DNA of 64,000 nt from Anarhynchus alexandrinus. Lineage: Eukaryota > Chordata > Aves > Charadriiformes > Charadriidae. The notes under the pieces were generated by a model, which was not told the DNA's origin, searched no databases, and saw only the letters and a list, made by a program, of their open reading frames with translations. How positions within the stretch are numbered: position 1 is the first letter of the stretch; the number at the start of each line of letters is the position of its first letter. Positions 37,263-48,900 of this stretch are shown one piece after another. The stretch is taken from positions 2,405,429-2,469,428 of the forward strand of contig VUYV01000124.1 of the NCBI GenBank assembly GCA_008711295.1, in the 5' to 3' direction. A program made the translations under genes and the position numbers.

Positions 37263-40200
37263 TTTGCATCATCTGCAGGTGCTGCTCCTCACTGTTCACC
37301 CCCAATTATATCAGTGCCATGCTGCTTTGAGCCTTGGGGCACTCAGTTGTTAACCTTTGTCATAAGGAGAACTGAGCACTTCTGTTCTTTACTTTCCCCC
37401 CCTGTATAGGCATTACATCTACAATACCAAACGTTGTCTTGCATCCCATTTATTCTTTGCTTTCTGCAGCTGGAGATTTTCAAAGCCGTTCTGATCATCC
37501 AAACAAATCACATCAAGTAGTTTTACTTTATTTTACTCTAGCAGCACTTTTTGTTGATGTGCTCCAATAACTCAAAGAGATGAGAATAGATCTGCGATGG
37601 GTATCTTGCCAGCCCGGTCTGTGATGAAGACCAAGACTGACTCGGTAGTGCCATATGAGATGCAAGGAGCACTGGCAAAGATGGCGCTTGCCGCAAGCTG
37701 ATTATATCAAAGTGAATGAGTAAAAGGAAATCAGAGACTCTCATTCTTGGCTTGGCAAAGACAGTAAATGTTGCTTTTCTTTTGCCTCCTGGCCATCTCC
37801 CAGGTTTCCTGATTTTTTTTTGTCTTCTCCGTTTCTAAGAAATTAATCTCTGAATCCTTCTTGTCTCCCCTTTCCTCAGTATGTGTGGTGACGGAAACTG
37901 AATCCCTGTCTACTGAGCACTGCAGGGCTTTGAAACCTCCCACCACCCTGGGCCACCTTTCTGGCCATCCTTTTTGCAGCACCTTTTTAAAGTGTTCCTG
38001 CAGGGAAAAGAGTCTTTTCCTTTATGACAAGATGCTATCTGTTGGTTTGACTCCTTCTCTCATGGCCGCTCTGGTATTGTGGCAGCTCACAACTCGGACT
38101 GAGGATTTTACTGCTGTCAGCCCAGCAGGATTTTGGAGAAATATTTTCTTCACACATCAGTTTTCACACTTTGTCCGCAGTCCTGGATTACAAGAGAAAA
38201 ACTTGCTTTGTTTTCCCTGGATAAAGTCAATCTTCTGCTTAAATTGTGGTTAACCTTAGTGTTGATGGAGCCTGAATGGCAAGTGAGGCTACTTTGGAAG
38301 ATTTCACTTGGTACCAGATAATGGTGAGAATAGCATTTGGAAAATGATGGTTCATAAGGGTAATTGGGAATCTGCTCATGAGAATTCAGCTTGTGGCACA
38401 GCAGTGGAAGATTCAACCTCAGGGCTGGTGCGTGAAGGCTGAGTCTGGAGGGTTACGCTTTGTAAAAGGGACCGACGTCCTTCAATGCAAAATTTTGCTT
38501 CAGAAAGCGTGTCTCCCACAAGATACGACTTCAGTGGAAACTGGAGCACAGATGGCTGGCGAGCACTATTAAACAGCCTGCTGGCATGACCTGGCTTGCG
38601 AAGATTTTGTCTGAAGTCCTCTCAGCCCTCCCAGCGCGGAGTCAACTGGTGTGGACAAATCTCATAACACATCTCCTTTTAATCAAGTGTCAGCACCCCT
38701 GACGGGAAAGCTTCGTGCCCCGGAGGAGGATGTGGCTGGGAGTCGCCGAGTAAGGATTAAACTGCAAAGGAAGAAGGGTTCCTAGCTTGGATTGGTCCAG
38801 CAAGTTATCTATATCAAAATATTGATGAAATGATGTGACTTGGTACAAAAGTCCACGCCTGCATGAGATAAGCTGCATCGATACGTGAGCGTATGTGCTG
38901 CAGATTTCTGAAGTGTGGGCAGATGCTGAGAAACTCATTCTTCCATCAGCTACTGATGGGAATAACAAAGAAATGTTAGATTGCTGTTACCTCCTTCCCC
39001 GAAGGTTTAATAATTTGCTTGCAGCTCTGTGATTAAGCTGAACGCTGCTGATTCTCCTGATGGAGAGGAGTCTCTTGGAGTCTGCGAGAGCTTTGCTATT
39101 GACTTCAATAATAACAGCATTCAGGTTAATGCTGCAAAATCTCTGCCTTGTTTAGCCTATAAAAAAAACATGTTTATAGCTCTTCACAGTCCATTAGGGA
39201 AACAGTTTGCTCACCTCAGTGAGCAAATCTGGAGACAGAGCCTGTGGACAGTGACGTCTGGAAGATGGGGGATCCTTGCCTCTTTGGGGAGCTGAGCCCA
39301 CGGTTTGCATGGTCACTGAGGTCCTCTGGGTGCGCGCAGGGGAGCAGGCGACGTGTTCTCCTTGCCTTTTGCTGCCTGCGACTGCCCTGATGTGTGACTG
39401 AGGGGTCTCCTCAAGATCCAGCCTCCTCTCCCTCATTTCAGCTCGCTCTGGGAATCTCAGGCCTTTAACGAGGATCCTCTTATCTACGCAGTGGCTTCCT
39501 GGAGTCTTTAGGGATATTGATTAGAAAAGATTTATGTTAATGAAGAATGAGTCCAGAATAAAGCATTCAGCGTGGTCAAACCTCTCTCTGAGGTAAACAG
39601 CAGAAAAAGGTATTTCACTGTTTAGAAAAAGACTGGGACACGCATTTAGCATAGGATTTGCAGGACTGCCCCATTTCTGCTCCCATCTAAAGCCCGGTTC
39701 CTCTTGGTTTAACCTTCCTTGGCCTCGATAGAGTTAAAGCAGGAGGGAATTCAATTCCTGATCTGTGCCCCACACCAGCATGCACGTCACAGCAGGATTT
39801 CACCCCAAAGTACATAGAAAACATGCAGATTAAATTGTTTATTAGTAATTAGCTTTTTTTTAGCAGCTAAATTCAGGTCTAAATTGTCCAGTTTCAGGGG
39901 TGGCAGGGGAAGCAGAGTTCACGCACGCAATTTTGACTTTGCCTAGTAAAAACCAGGCCTGAAGGGCAGAGAAATCCCAGTAAAGGAGGAACTGGGATCC
40001 GGAGCTGAAGGCTTTGTGTCCCCTGAGAGAGTCAGCGTCACCTACCCTGTCTGCGGGCACGGGTGTGTGTCTGCGCTCACCTCGTGCAAGGGTTAGGGGA
40101 GGGGTACTTGGGACTGCTATTTTGGATTTGACTGTGGAGCTAATTTTAGCAGCTCCCTGTAAGAATACGCATGTCAAGCCTCTGAGACTACCTGAGATGC

Positions 40201-40380
40201 CAACAGCAATGGAGGTGGCCTGGCTTGGCCCCACGAGGAGCGTGACGTGCAGAGCAGGAGTTGCAGGAGGGGGAGAGGTGCCCTGGGGAGGGATGGAGGG
40301 ATGGAGGATGCAGCCCAGCCTGGGGGCAGCGGAGGGAGGCTCATGGGATGGGAACAGCACAGGGGCCGCCAGCGGGGCTG

Positions 40381-40422
40381 GTACAGGTACAGGTACAGGT
40401 ACAGGTACAGGTACAGGTACAG
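40381..40422 (+). repeat. (GTACAG)7 hexanucleotide microsatellite
   Basis: Seven perfect GTACAG units in a GC-rich intronic context. It is open in all frames, which produces artificial dipeptide ORFs. Confidence 0.97.
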
Positions 40423-41441
40423 CATCCCCAGCTGGACTGTCAGGAAACATCACAGGTCAGGGCTAAGGGCACATGAGCAGATGCGTGTGCAGGAAGGAAG
40501 CTTTAGTCCGTGAAATCATTTTCTTGCTTGCATGCACAGCATTCACTCAGAAATATAAAGATAAAATAATCCCTGGGCTTTCTGCACGCTGTATTCTTGG
40601 TGTTTCATTCATAGCTTTATAGGCTTCTTCAAATATTCATGTATCATATCATAAGTGAAAGGGAGAAAAATAGTTCTTTTGCAGGCTCAAAAGCAAATGG
40701 GGAAAAAAATAAACTCAAATCCCAGAGCACTAGAATAACAGTTTTAAAAAACATGAGGAACCAATGATTTTTTTTTAATAACCACAGTAGCTTAGGGGCC
40801 CAGTAATATTTCATTATATTAAATTTGAACACCGAATCGACCCATTGTACTAATGCTCGTAATTGCAAAAGGCAAATTAAATTTCCCCACATTGTCTGGA
40901 GAACCAGAAGACCATGGAATTGTAAGGACGCCACAGGGTAGCATGGAGGTGCAGCAGGACAGAGCTACAAGGAGACTGGAGATTCTTGCTACAAGGGGCA
41001 GTGACAGGCCCTGCTGGAGGCTTCCAGGCAGAGCTGTGTGGAGGACAGGAGGTGGTGCGGGCAGGTCAAACATCCCGTTGCTTCTCACAGCTCTGTGGCA
41101 CTGTACATGCTGCAGAACATATTCACGAATGGTTCCCCCAAAGGTTTTAGACACTCGAAAGGAATTGACCCTGAAGCACGAGGGATGCTCAGCATGGAGC
41201 CTCCTCACTGCTCCTTCCCCTTTCACTGCGCCTCTACCTGCCCGCGTGGACAAGGGAGATCTTCCCGAGTGCCCACGGTAGTTGCAGCTGAGGAGATGGA
41301 TAGGTGGGTGAAGATCTTGACGAGGATGATGCCTCTCTGCAGGCTGTCAGGAAAGCTGTGCCCGTGGGTGCTGCCCGACGGAGCAGAGATGTGACTGGGA
41401 GCCGGGACTCAGGTTTAGTCTCCCCGGCTCTGCCGCTGATG

Positions 41442-41735
41442 TGCTGTGCGACCTTTGGCGAATCGCTTAGGAAATCACTTTCAAACCAGCACGGATACAA
41501 TTAGGTGCCTCTGTATAGAAGTGCTGGCTTTTCAGAGGCCTGAACCGGCAAGCCTGGGTAAATTAGCACTTTTGGACTCCAGCCCACTTCTGAGTTTGCA
41601 AAATGTTCCCTTTAGCCTCTCTTTGCTTGCTTCACCATCTGTCAAATGGGGCTGTTAATACTGACTCAGTCTTTGTACAGAGTTTTAAGCTTCTGAGACT
41701 AAAAGTGCATGATAATAAGTGTTAGTAATTACAAG
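41442..41735 (+). mobile_element. MIR-like amniote SINE, split by extra sequence
   Basis: TGCTGTGCGACCTTTGGCGA, then CTTCACCATCTGTCAAATGG and AAGTGCATGATAATAAGTGT follow the MIR/MIR1_Amn order. About 130 bases of other sequence lie between the first and second blocks, either an insertion or divergence of a long amniote-type variant. Confidence 0.6.
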
Positions 41736-42892
41736 ACCGACATCGCATGCAACCAAGTCTTCGGGGACCAGTTTGCTGTTTGAAGGACAGGTAGAAGTCA
41801 AAGCTAAGGCATGGGGCTGATGCTTGGCCCCTCTCGAAGCAGGTTCCGTATTTTTTGCTATACTCTCCTGTAGTTATTTTGAAACTTGGATGCAAGCTGT
41901 GGATTTCTAGGGATAACACTTAAGAGGGATCCAGCCAGATGTTTCTTTGTGACAGCTCCGGGGAGTGGGTAAATCAAGGCAGGGAGGGCCAGGAGGTCAC
42001 TGCCTGAGGCAGCAAGAGGGCTGGGCTGTGCCTGTACAGAAAGTCAGGGTCAGGTCATCCCTTGCAAGGACCTTTGTCCCCTTCTCCTCCATTCCTCCCA
42101 CCTCTAATCTCTCAGGACTGCTCAGTCACATCTCCCGGGAGGCAGTTGCATCCCGCTGGGATGACATTACACGGTGTGTGCCCGTGCAGCACTGTCGGGC
42201 AGACCTGCAGCTGGGAGCAGAGAGCCGGGGGGACTCAAAGCGGTGATGCTTTATGAGTGCCTGTGCTCCTCTCAGCACCCTGACCCTCTGGGAGCGGTAC
42301 CTGTAGGGTACAGGATAGGCATAGGTGAGCCAGGGCATCCCAGGGGATGATGCACGGCCGCGTTACCCCCTGTGTTGCATTTCACACTTGGAGGCCAGCA
42401 CCCATTTTGTCAACACCTTTCCCTGATGGTGCTCTTCTCAGTGAACTGCCCATGGCTCCTGGCCACCCTCTCTTTTCAGCCACCCGTGGGTTTACTAGGG
42501 CCTCCCCAGCTGTGCCAAGCCCCATCACAACCACACATGCTCCTGGCTGAAGCGGGGGCACCCCCCTCCCCATTCCTTCAGGTCAGTTTGGGTCACATCA
42601 GGCCCCGATGGCAAGTGTAACCATCCTCCCCCACTTTTCCCTTCCCCTCCTCGCTACTCCCCACCCGCATCCCATCCCTCTGCCTTTGCTGGGGGGTTGG
42701 GGGAGGACTTTGGGGAGCCAGCGCCCCGGTGCTCGCCAGTGCTCGCCAGCCTGCTCCCCATCTCACTGCCGCGGGGTCTGCTCCCCAGCCTGTGCCCGGC
42801 ATGCAGCCCAGCGAGCTCGCACGCTGCCTTGCGCCACGTCCATTGCTCACTGACAGCTGTCATCTGCAAAACCGCTTTTCCCCTGGGATATT

Positions 42893-42949
42893 AACTTTTT
42901 CCCTCTTTTCTTCTCTCTCCCTCTCTTTCTCATGTTTTTCTCTCCCCAC
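42893..42949 (+). promoter_or_regulatory. Extended polypyrimidine tract before microexon C
   Basis: About 55 bases nearly devoid of purines directly precede the CAG of exon C. Such long tracts with UCUU motifs are typical of microexons under PTB/SRRM4-type control. Confidence 0.5.
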
Positions 42950-42951
42950 AG

Positions 42952-42969
42952 CCCTGCTGCTCACCCAAG
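42952..42969 (+). CDS. SLC8A3: SLC8A3 alternative microexon C (18 nt, 6 residues)
   Basis: An 18-base exon lies between the acceptor CTCCCCACAG and a consensus donor GTAAGTG. It enters and leaves in phase 1. Combined with the G left by exon A or exon B it encodes ALLLTQ, so inclusion inserts six residues without changing frame. NCX1 has the equivalent exon C peptide beginning ALLLN, which supports the identification. A strong 55-base C/T tract precedes it, as expected for a very short exon that depends on enhancer-like flanks. It lies in the linker region between CBD2 strands that differs between tissue isoforms. It is far too short for any open-frame search. Confidence 0.88.
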
Positions 42970-45900
42970 GTAAGTGCTTTTTCTCCTTTCCTCTGCCCGC
43001 TCTGGCTCTGTTTTCATCCCCTTCAGTCAGCATCCCCCCCCACACCCGTGTTTGTGTTTGCTGTGTTGTAGACAACCCCAGCTCATGGTGTTGACATCCA
43101 GCAGGAACTAGTTAAGAGCAATGCATTAAGAACATGACAGTGACTGATTGACATCTAAGAGCCTTCCCCATATTCCAGATTTTTCCCCGGGGCTGCAGGA
43201 CATGACCCAGCCAGGGCTGCAAAGCAGAACATGCAGCTCTTACTGGTCCAGGGCCACGGCTCGACCCTTTCTTTGGGCAGCTCTGGGGTTGGGGTTGTGC
43301 TGATGAACTGGGGATCATGGGGCTTTTCTGCAGGGGGGTAGCACTCCTGGGGCGCGGGGCGGTGTTGCCTGGGGTGGGTGAGGGTGCCGGGCTGCACAAG
43401 TGTCCCCTTCCCGTGCAGGATCCGGCCATACATCACCCCTCAGTGCACACACCATGGTGCTCTTCACCTCCCTCCGTGGAGGGTCCCAGGAGTGCACCAG
43501 GGCAGCACTGCCAGAGCAGGATCAGCATCAGCACCTGATCATCCCTCTCACCCTCACCTCTGGCTCTCCACTCTTCATCTTCTCTCCCCATGGCAGGTTT
43601 TTACATGTATTAATACTGAGTCCCCCCGCCTTCCTTGCCCGAAATCCCCGTTACACCAGTCTCTCTTGATCCCACTGCAGTGCAATGTTCGCCTCCTGTA
43701 TTTTTCTTATTCCTCCAATTCCAGATATGATTACAGTTGAATTTGCACTAAAGAAACATTTGTCAAAAGATAAGGGCGGGCACGCGGGGTGCAGAGAGGA
43801 GCTGGAGTCTGACAGGTTTGCAAGCAGAGCTGAAAACCAAAGTGTTCATCACGCCTGAGCTGTGCTGCAAATCAAAGGAGCAGCATCTGCCGCGCAAGCT
43901 TCAGTCTCTGCTGCTTTTCGAAGGATGCCAAATCTGCTGTGCAAGGGATGGCCTGAGCCCATCGGATAGCGGGCTAATTAGGAAATTGCTAGTGGCAGGC
44001 AGAAGTCCCCAGTTCCCCAAATATCAGCTTAGGGTGTTTACAGAAAACTCCTCGGAGCGGTTTGGACGTTTTCCTTTGTTACTTCTTCAGGTCCGGGAGG
44101 ACTGGAAATAAGTTGAGCACAGCCTCCTTCCCAGTAATTTCATTGCTTTAATTCAGTAGCTGCTTAATTTGATCAGAACCCCGGGAACCAAATAATTTCT
44201 ATTAAAATAACATAACTTTCCTCCCTCTGTTGTGATCCAGCCTGATTGCTTTTGGCAGCCGCTGTTGGAGAACTTGGTCACCAGCTACGGAAAGTTGCTT
44301 TCCAGTTAAGAAAGAAAAGCCTCCTCTCTGTCTGGAGGGGAGTGTGTGTGTGTCCCTGGGGTCCCCCCCTTGCTAGGTTGCCCCGGGGTACCCCCACTTG
44401 CCGGCCTGCCCCGGGGTGCCCTCTGTGCATACAGTGCGTGCTTGGCTGATGGTTTGAGCTCGCGGTGCTCGGCCCCCACGCGCGCTACAAGCCAGCGGCT
44501 GGCCGGCGAGCGGAGCCCCACTCGCCGCAGAGGCACGTGCTGGAGTGTCACTCAGCGGCAATCACGGCTAATCAGCAGGGAGAGAAGCGACGTCCTCGTT
44601 TAGTCCGTGTCATGTTAGATTTAGATTACACAGATGCGCAGGAATCTTTGTCAAAAAAAAAAAAAACAAAACCAAACCCAACTGCATTATTGAATGTTTC
44701 AGTGGAATTTCATGGTCACGTTCCTCGTGCCCTCCCTCCGGGAGCAGCTCGCACAGCTTTTCCCGGGCAGTGCCCCTTTCCCCAGGGCTGCATCCCTGGG
44801 AGCGCTGGGCACCCTGGCTCTCCTCTGCAGCCCTGGGGCGTTTGCCCTCCTGTGGCACCTCTTTGGCATCCCCTGCGGGGCCAGCAGCGGCACAGTCCCT
44901 GCTCACTGTGGTGGCCCCATCTCTTTGCCGAAGCCCTTGGGATGCCCAGATGGATGAGCCCAAGTGCAAACATCTCTCTTGTCCCAGCAGCCCTTACCTG
45001 GGGGTAAATGGGAGATCCTGGCTCTGCCCCCGCCCTCCCTGGGAAAACAGGGCTGTGAATTTTACGCAAGGCAAAGTAATGGGGCAGGGGACAGCCTTTG
45101 GCACAGGGTCAGCTCAGCATTTGTTTCCTCCAAATGATCTCTCCAAGCCAGACCTGCAAGGCTGTGCAAAGCTTTTGAAAGCTTCTCTTGGCCAAGTGTC
45201 CAGTGCCAGCTGTTGGGGCTGCAGAGGACCACGGTAGTACCGGGTGGCTGTGGAGTAACTTGAGAGTCAAACCTGTTCTTTTTTTTTAACTGCTCTGATG
45301 CATAACCTTGAGTTTTGGCGCTGGCAATGATCTCTCCATGCACTCTATACAGGTAAACATTCAATACCAAAGTGCATAGCTACTCCAGTTGTCCCTGTCG
45401 TTGCTAGCAGTGGATGAGCTGCTCTGGTGGTCTTTCCAGCCTTTGCAGAAGTCAGTGAAAGCCTGAGCAGAGCCTTGGCTTGCAAGTTTTTGGGCCCAGG
45501 AGGCTCAGATCTTTAAAGGGATGAGGAACTATCTAAACAGTAGATACTTTTCTACCTTCATTTCCACATATTCACATATTCAAAAATATTTCGAAATATG
45601 TTTCTTTACTTATGCATGAAAACTCATGGGCCCACGTTGCAATGGGAAAGACTGGGGAGCAGAGACGCCGGCTGACTGGCCTGTCGGGGACAGTCGTGTC
45701 AACAGCAATCTCGCGGCAGAGCCAGCAGCGGAATAATGCGCAGTTCCCAGCCCTGTTGTGCCTCAGCCTCCCTCTCATGAATGTGCAGCGTTTCCCAGTT
45801 AGCGTTGAGGACGCTGGGGCATGTATATGGGATTTATCACGCCTCAAAAATAGCTTTCAGGGCTAAGTAAGCAGATTCCTCCCTTTTTAGAAAGCAGCCT

Positions 45901-48900
45901 CGGCTGCCGGTGCTTCTGCGTGTGCATGTGTTTCAGTAAAGGGCATATCCATATGCTAACCTCAAAAGCCAGAGTGTCTTTTAGCCAGCAGTCTTCCCCA
46001 GTTGTGACTGACGGCTTGACAGCACTCTGGAGAGAGGAACTCATTCATGCTCACTGTTTACTTTGTTTAGCCAGGATTATATTTTATCGAGCCACAACAA
46101 AAAAAAAAAATCCCATTTTAATTGTCGTTTTAATTTCTTCCTAGCAGTGCCGTCCCCAGAAGGGGTGACCTTCATGCAGATACACGCCTGCCCTAGAAAT
46201 GGATGGAAACGAGATAGCTCTAGGGGTGTGAAATGGCCTTCATAGCAATCTTTCATGAATACATTGCTGGTTTTAATCCAATTTATTCAGCAAGTGACAG
46301 CGAATACAAACTGGTCTGTGGCTGTTTGGTAGTCTTGCAGCATTGCCTAGGTGATGGGTACTACCTTTCTAGCGGTGTTCCAGGGCCTTCCCGTTGCCTG
46401 TTCCAGCTCAGAAGGTGTAGTGGCCAGATTACCCCATGGAAATGGGCTTTATCTAACTTTGATTTACGATGTGTCCAGAGCAATTCCAGGAGCGGTGCAC
46501 GATGTGAGAACGCTGCTCAGTGTTCCCCTTTACCCTGGAAAAAAATAAGAGGAGGAGGGGGTCTGCTAACAGTATTCTGAGCCCGAGAAACTGCCTACCA
46601 TGTGTAGGTCCGAAAGTGCTTTGAAAATAGCTGCAGATTAAGTCCCAGGATGGGTCATTCTGGTGCGGGTGAGAGAGCCGGAGCGAGTGTGGCAGGGACA
46701 TGCCCAGCAGGGCTGCAGAGCACGGCGGTGGCAGGACCATAACCAGGAGCTGCTGGCCCCCCCCTCGTCTTCCTACCTTTAAGGGTCTGAGCTGACCCTG
46801 AATGAGGCAGAGTAAGTGGGAGCGCAGCAGGGTTTAACCAAAAACCTCTCCTCACTTCCTGCAGGCAAGCGTTGGGTCCAGCGCCTGGCGGGTGTCAGCC
46901 GCGGCCGTTGCTACAGCCTGGGCAAAAGCAGACTTCAGTCTCATTCCTCCCACCCAGCCTTTGATCTTACCGGACCTGTTCGTCTCCCCCACGTGTAGCA
47001 TCTCCTCTCTAACCCCTGGGCTCCCTGGCACGAGGAGCAGAGTCCCTTGGTGCAGCCCCCGACTCAGTAGCCCCAGCTTGCCTATCCGTAGCAGCCCGTG
47101 TGTGCTCCGGTAGCCCAGATGGCAGGTTGCGAGCAGACACCTATGTGCCAGAGCAGGCAGGGTTTAGGGGACCCCTCTCTCCCCACGTTCCCCTTCCCAG
47201 GGAGGAGGTGGAGGCAGCCCAGGAGGTCCTGGCAAGCGCCTGTTCTTGCTGGGGATAGCCAGACCTTATCAGGCTTAATTGGGGTTGACAAGAGGGAGTC
47301 CAGGGTGCAATCCGCATTGAGAAGTAGGTACTGATGCTGATACAAACAGAAATCAGGCTAGTTAATAATTAAGCTGCAGCTTGGCAGCATTCACCTTGAC
47401 AAACTTGACCTTCCAAATTAAAAACCTGTCTCTCCCCCCCCTCCCCGGCCCCTTGTGTTTTATTTATCACAGCCCTTGGTAGTATTCTTTGCAGACTACC
47501 GCACCGGGGTGATGTGTGACGCACCTCACCGATGCCCTGTCCCTGCATCCTGGAGGAGCCCTCCAAGACCCCCATCCCTACACCTGGTCCCTCAAGGAGG
47601 TGGGGGCCCCGTGGCTACCATAGCAAGCCCACGCTTGCTGCAGAGATGGTGGCCTCCTGCGGCTCTGAAGGCAGGCTGGTACACCCTGCTGCTGGCTGAA
47701 GAGCTTCCCTGAAAGGCAGGAGCATTGGGAATGTGCTCTGCCATTGGGATGTTGCGAGGGTTTAGTCCCTCTCAGCCATTGGGTCCGTGCACATGGGGCT
47801 CAACTCAGTCCGCAGCATCCCATCGGAACAGACAGACCCCGCAGGCCTGGAGCGGGTTCAGGTTGGGGGTCTGGTGTTTGGCAGAGGTTGGCACGGATTC
47901 TTGCTACAGGGCACTCAGGTGTCCTAAACAGTAGGTGGGGAGAAGTGGCAGATTCATGTAGGCGCTTTGTATTGCTCTTTGGAGGTGCTCAGCTCTCCCC
48001 CGTAACTGTAGGGTGAGTACAGGTTGGGGCCAGAGACGTGTCAGCTGGGCTCCTAAGCCTTGTGCTTCCTGCCACAAAGGGCACTGCCTTAACTTCAGAG
48101 GACAATCTGCAGCCTGGTGTTTGGCACCTATAGGTCACTTGCACGAGTGCATTGAGCAAGGTCCAGCACAACATTGGCGTATGACAATCTATGTTTGTCT
48201 CCAGCATTAGGACAGAGGCTCAGTGAAAATACAATGGCAGGTTAAATGTTTTCAGATGCACCTTTGAAGTTTGTTAGATTTCTGTGCTTTGCTTGCCTGT
48301 TGCACATTCACAAATGTGACTGCTTTTTAATGAGGCGTGAAGGAATTACCTCCTTTTTTCATTGTCTGCAAGCTTCCTCTATTAACATTTCTGCAAGGTA
48401 CCCATTTGGAGATGCTGCCTGTGCCTGTTCTCCTGCGGTTTGCTTGCAGCTGACATTGAAAGACTTAGCCTGGGAGTGGTGTTCAATCAGCTGCCCCCAT
48501 AGGACATCCTTGACGTGCCTTCTTGGGCAACCGTGTTTCTCCTCTCTGCGCCCCGGTTCTCTGTATTCACCGCAGAGGAGCTGCATGGTGACAGCAGGGC
48601 CTCCATTATTCATGTCTCGGTGGACATGCTGTCAGCAGGCTGCAGGTCTCCATCGCTGGCCAGCTTGTCACTTCACCACGAGTGGCCTACCTAAGGCTTG
48701 AAGGTGCCTCTGGTGGCACTTCTTCCGCTGACAAGGTGCCCTGTGAAATAGCACAAGTCCCACAGCCCTTCAGTGCTGTGGTAAGTACCAGCACCTTCGC
48801 TTCGGTGGAGTGTCTGGTCCTACACTCGCATTGCATCCAGCCCCCAGGCTTAGAGCGATCTGTCTGCTCCTGGACATGGACGTGTCACTTGATTTACTCT

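Larger units (their letters stand above)
32871..42951 (+). other. SLC8A3: Intron between exons B and C
   Basis: This is about 10.1 kb. It starts with an A-rich patch (32889-32922) and a C/T tract (32964-33008). It contains CR1 ends at 33824-33957 and 36338-36615, an old CR1/L3-like fossil (34310-34570), a short 16-bp tandem repeat (about 37222-37262), a hexamer microsatellite (40381-40422) and a MIR-like SINE (41442-41735). The last 55 bases are a polypyrimidine tract. Between these I see only unique sequence without a supportable gene. Confidence 0.7.

Noticed and set aside
40014..40513. ORFs with GT, VQ or YR dipeptide repeats
   Set aside because: They are produced by the GTACAG hexamer array, which is open in all frames.
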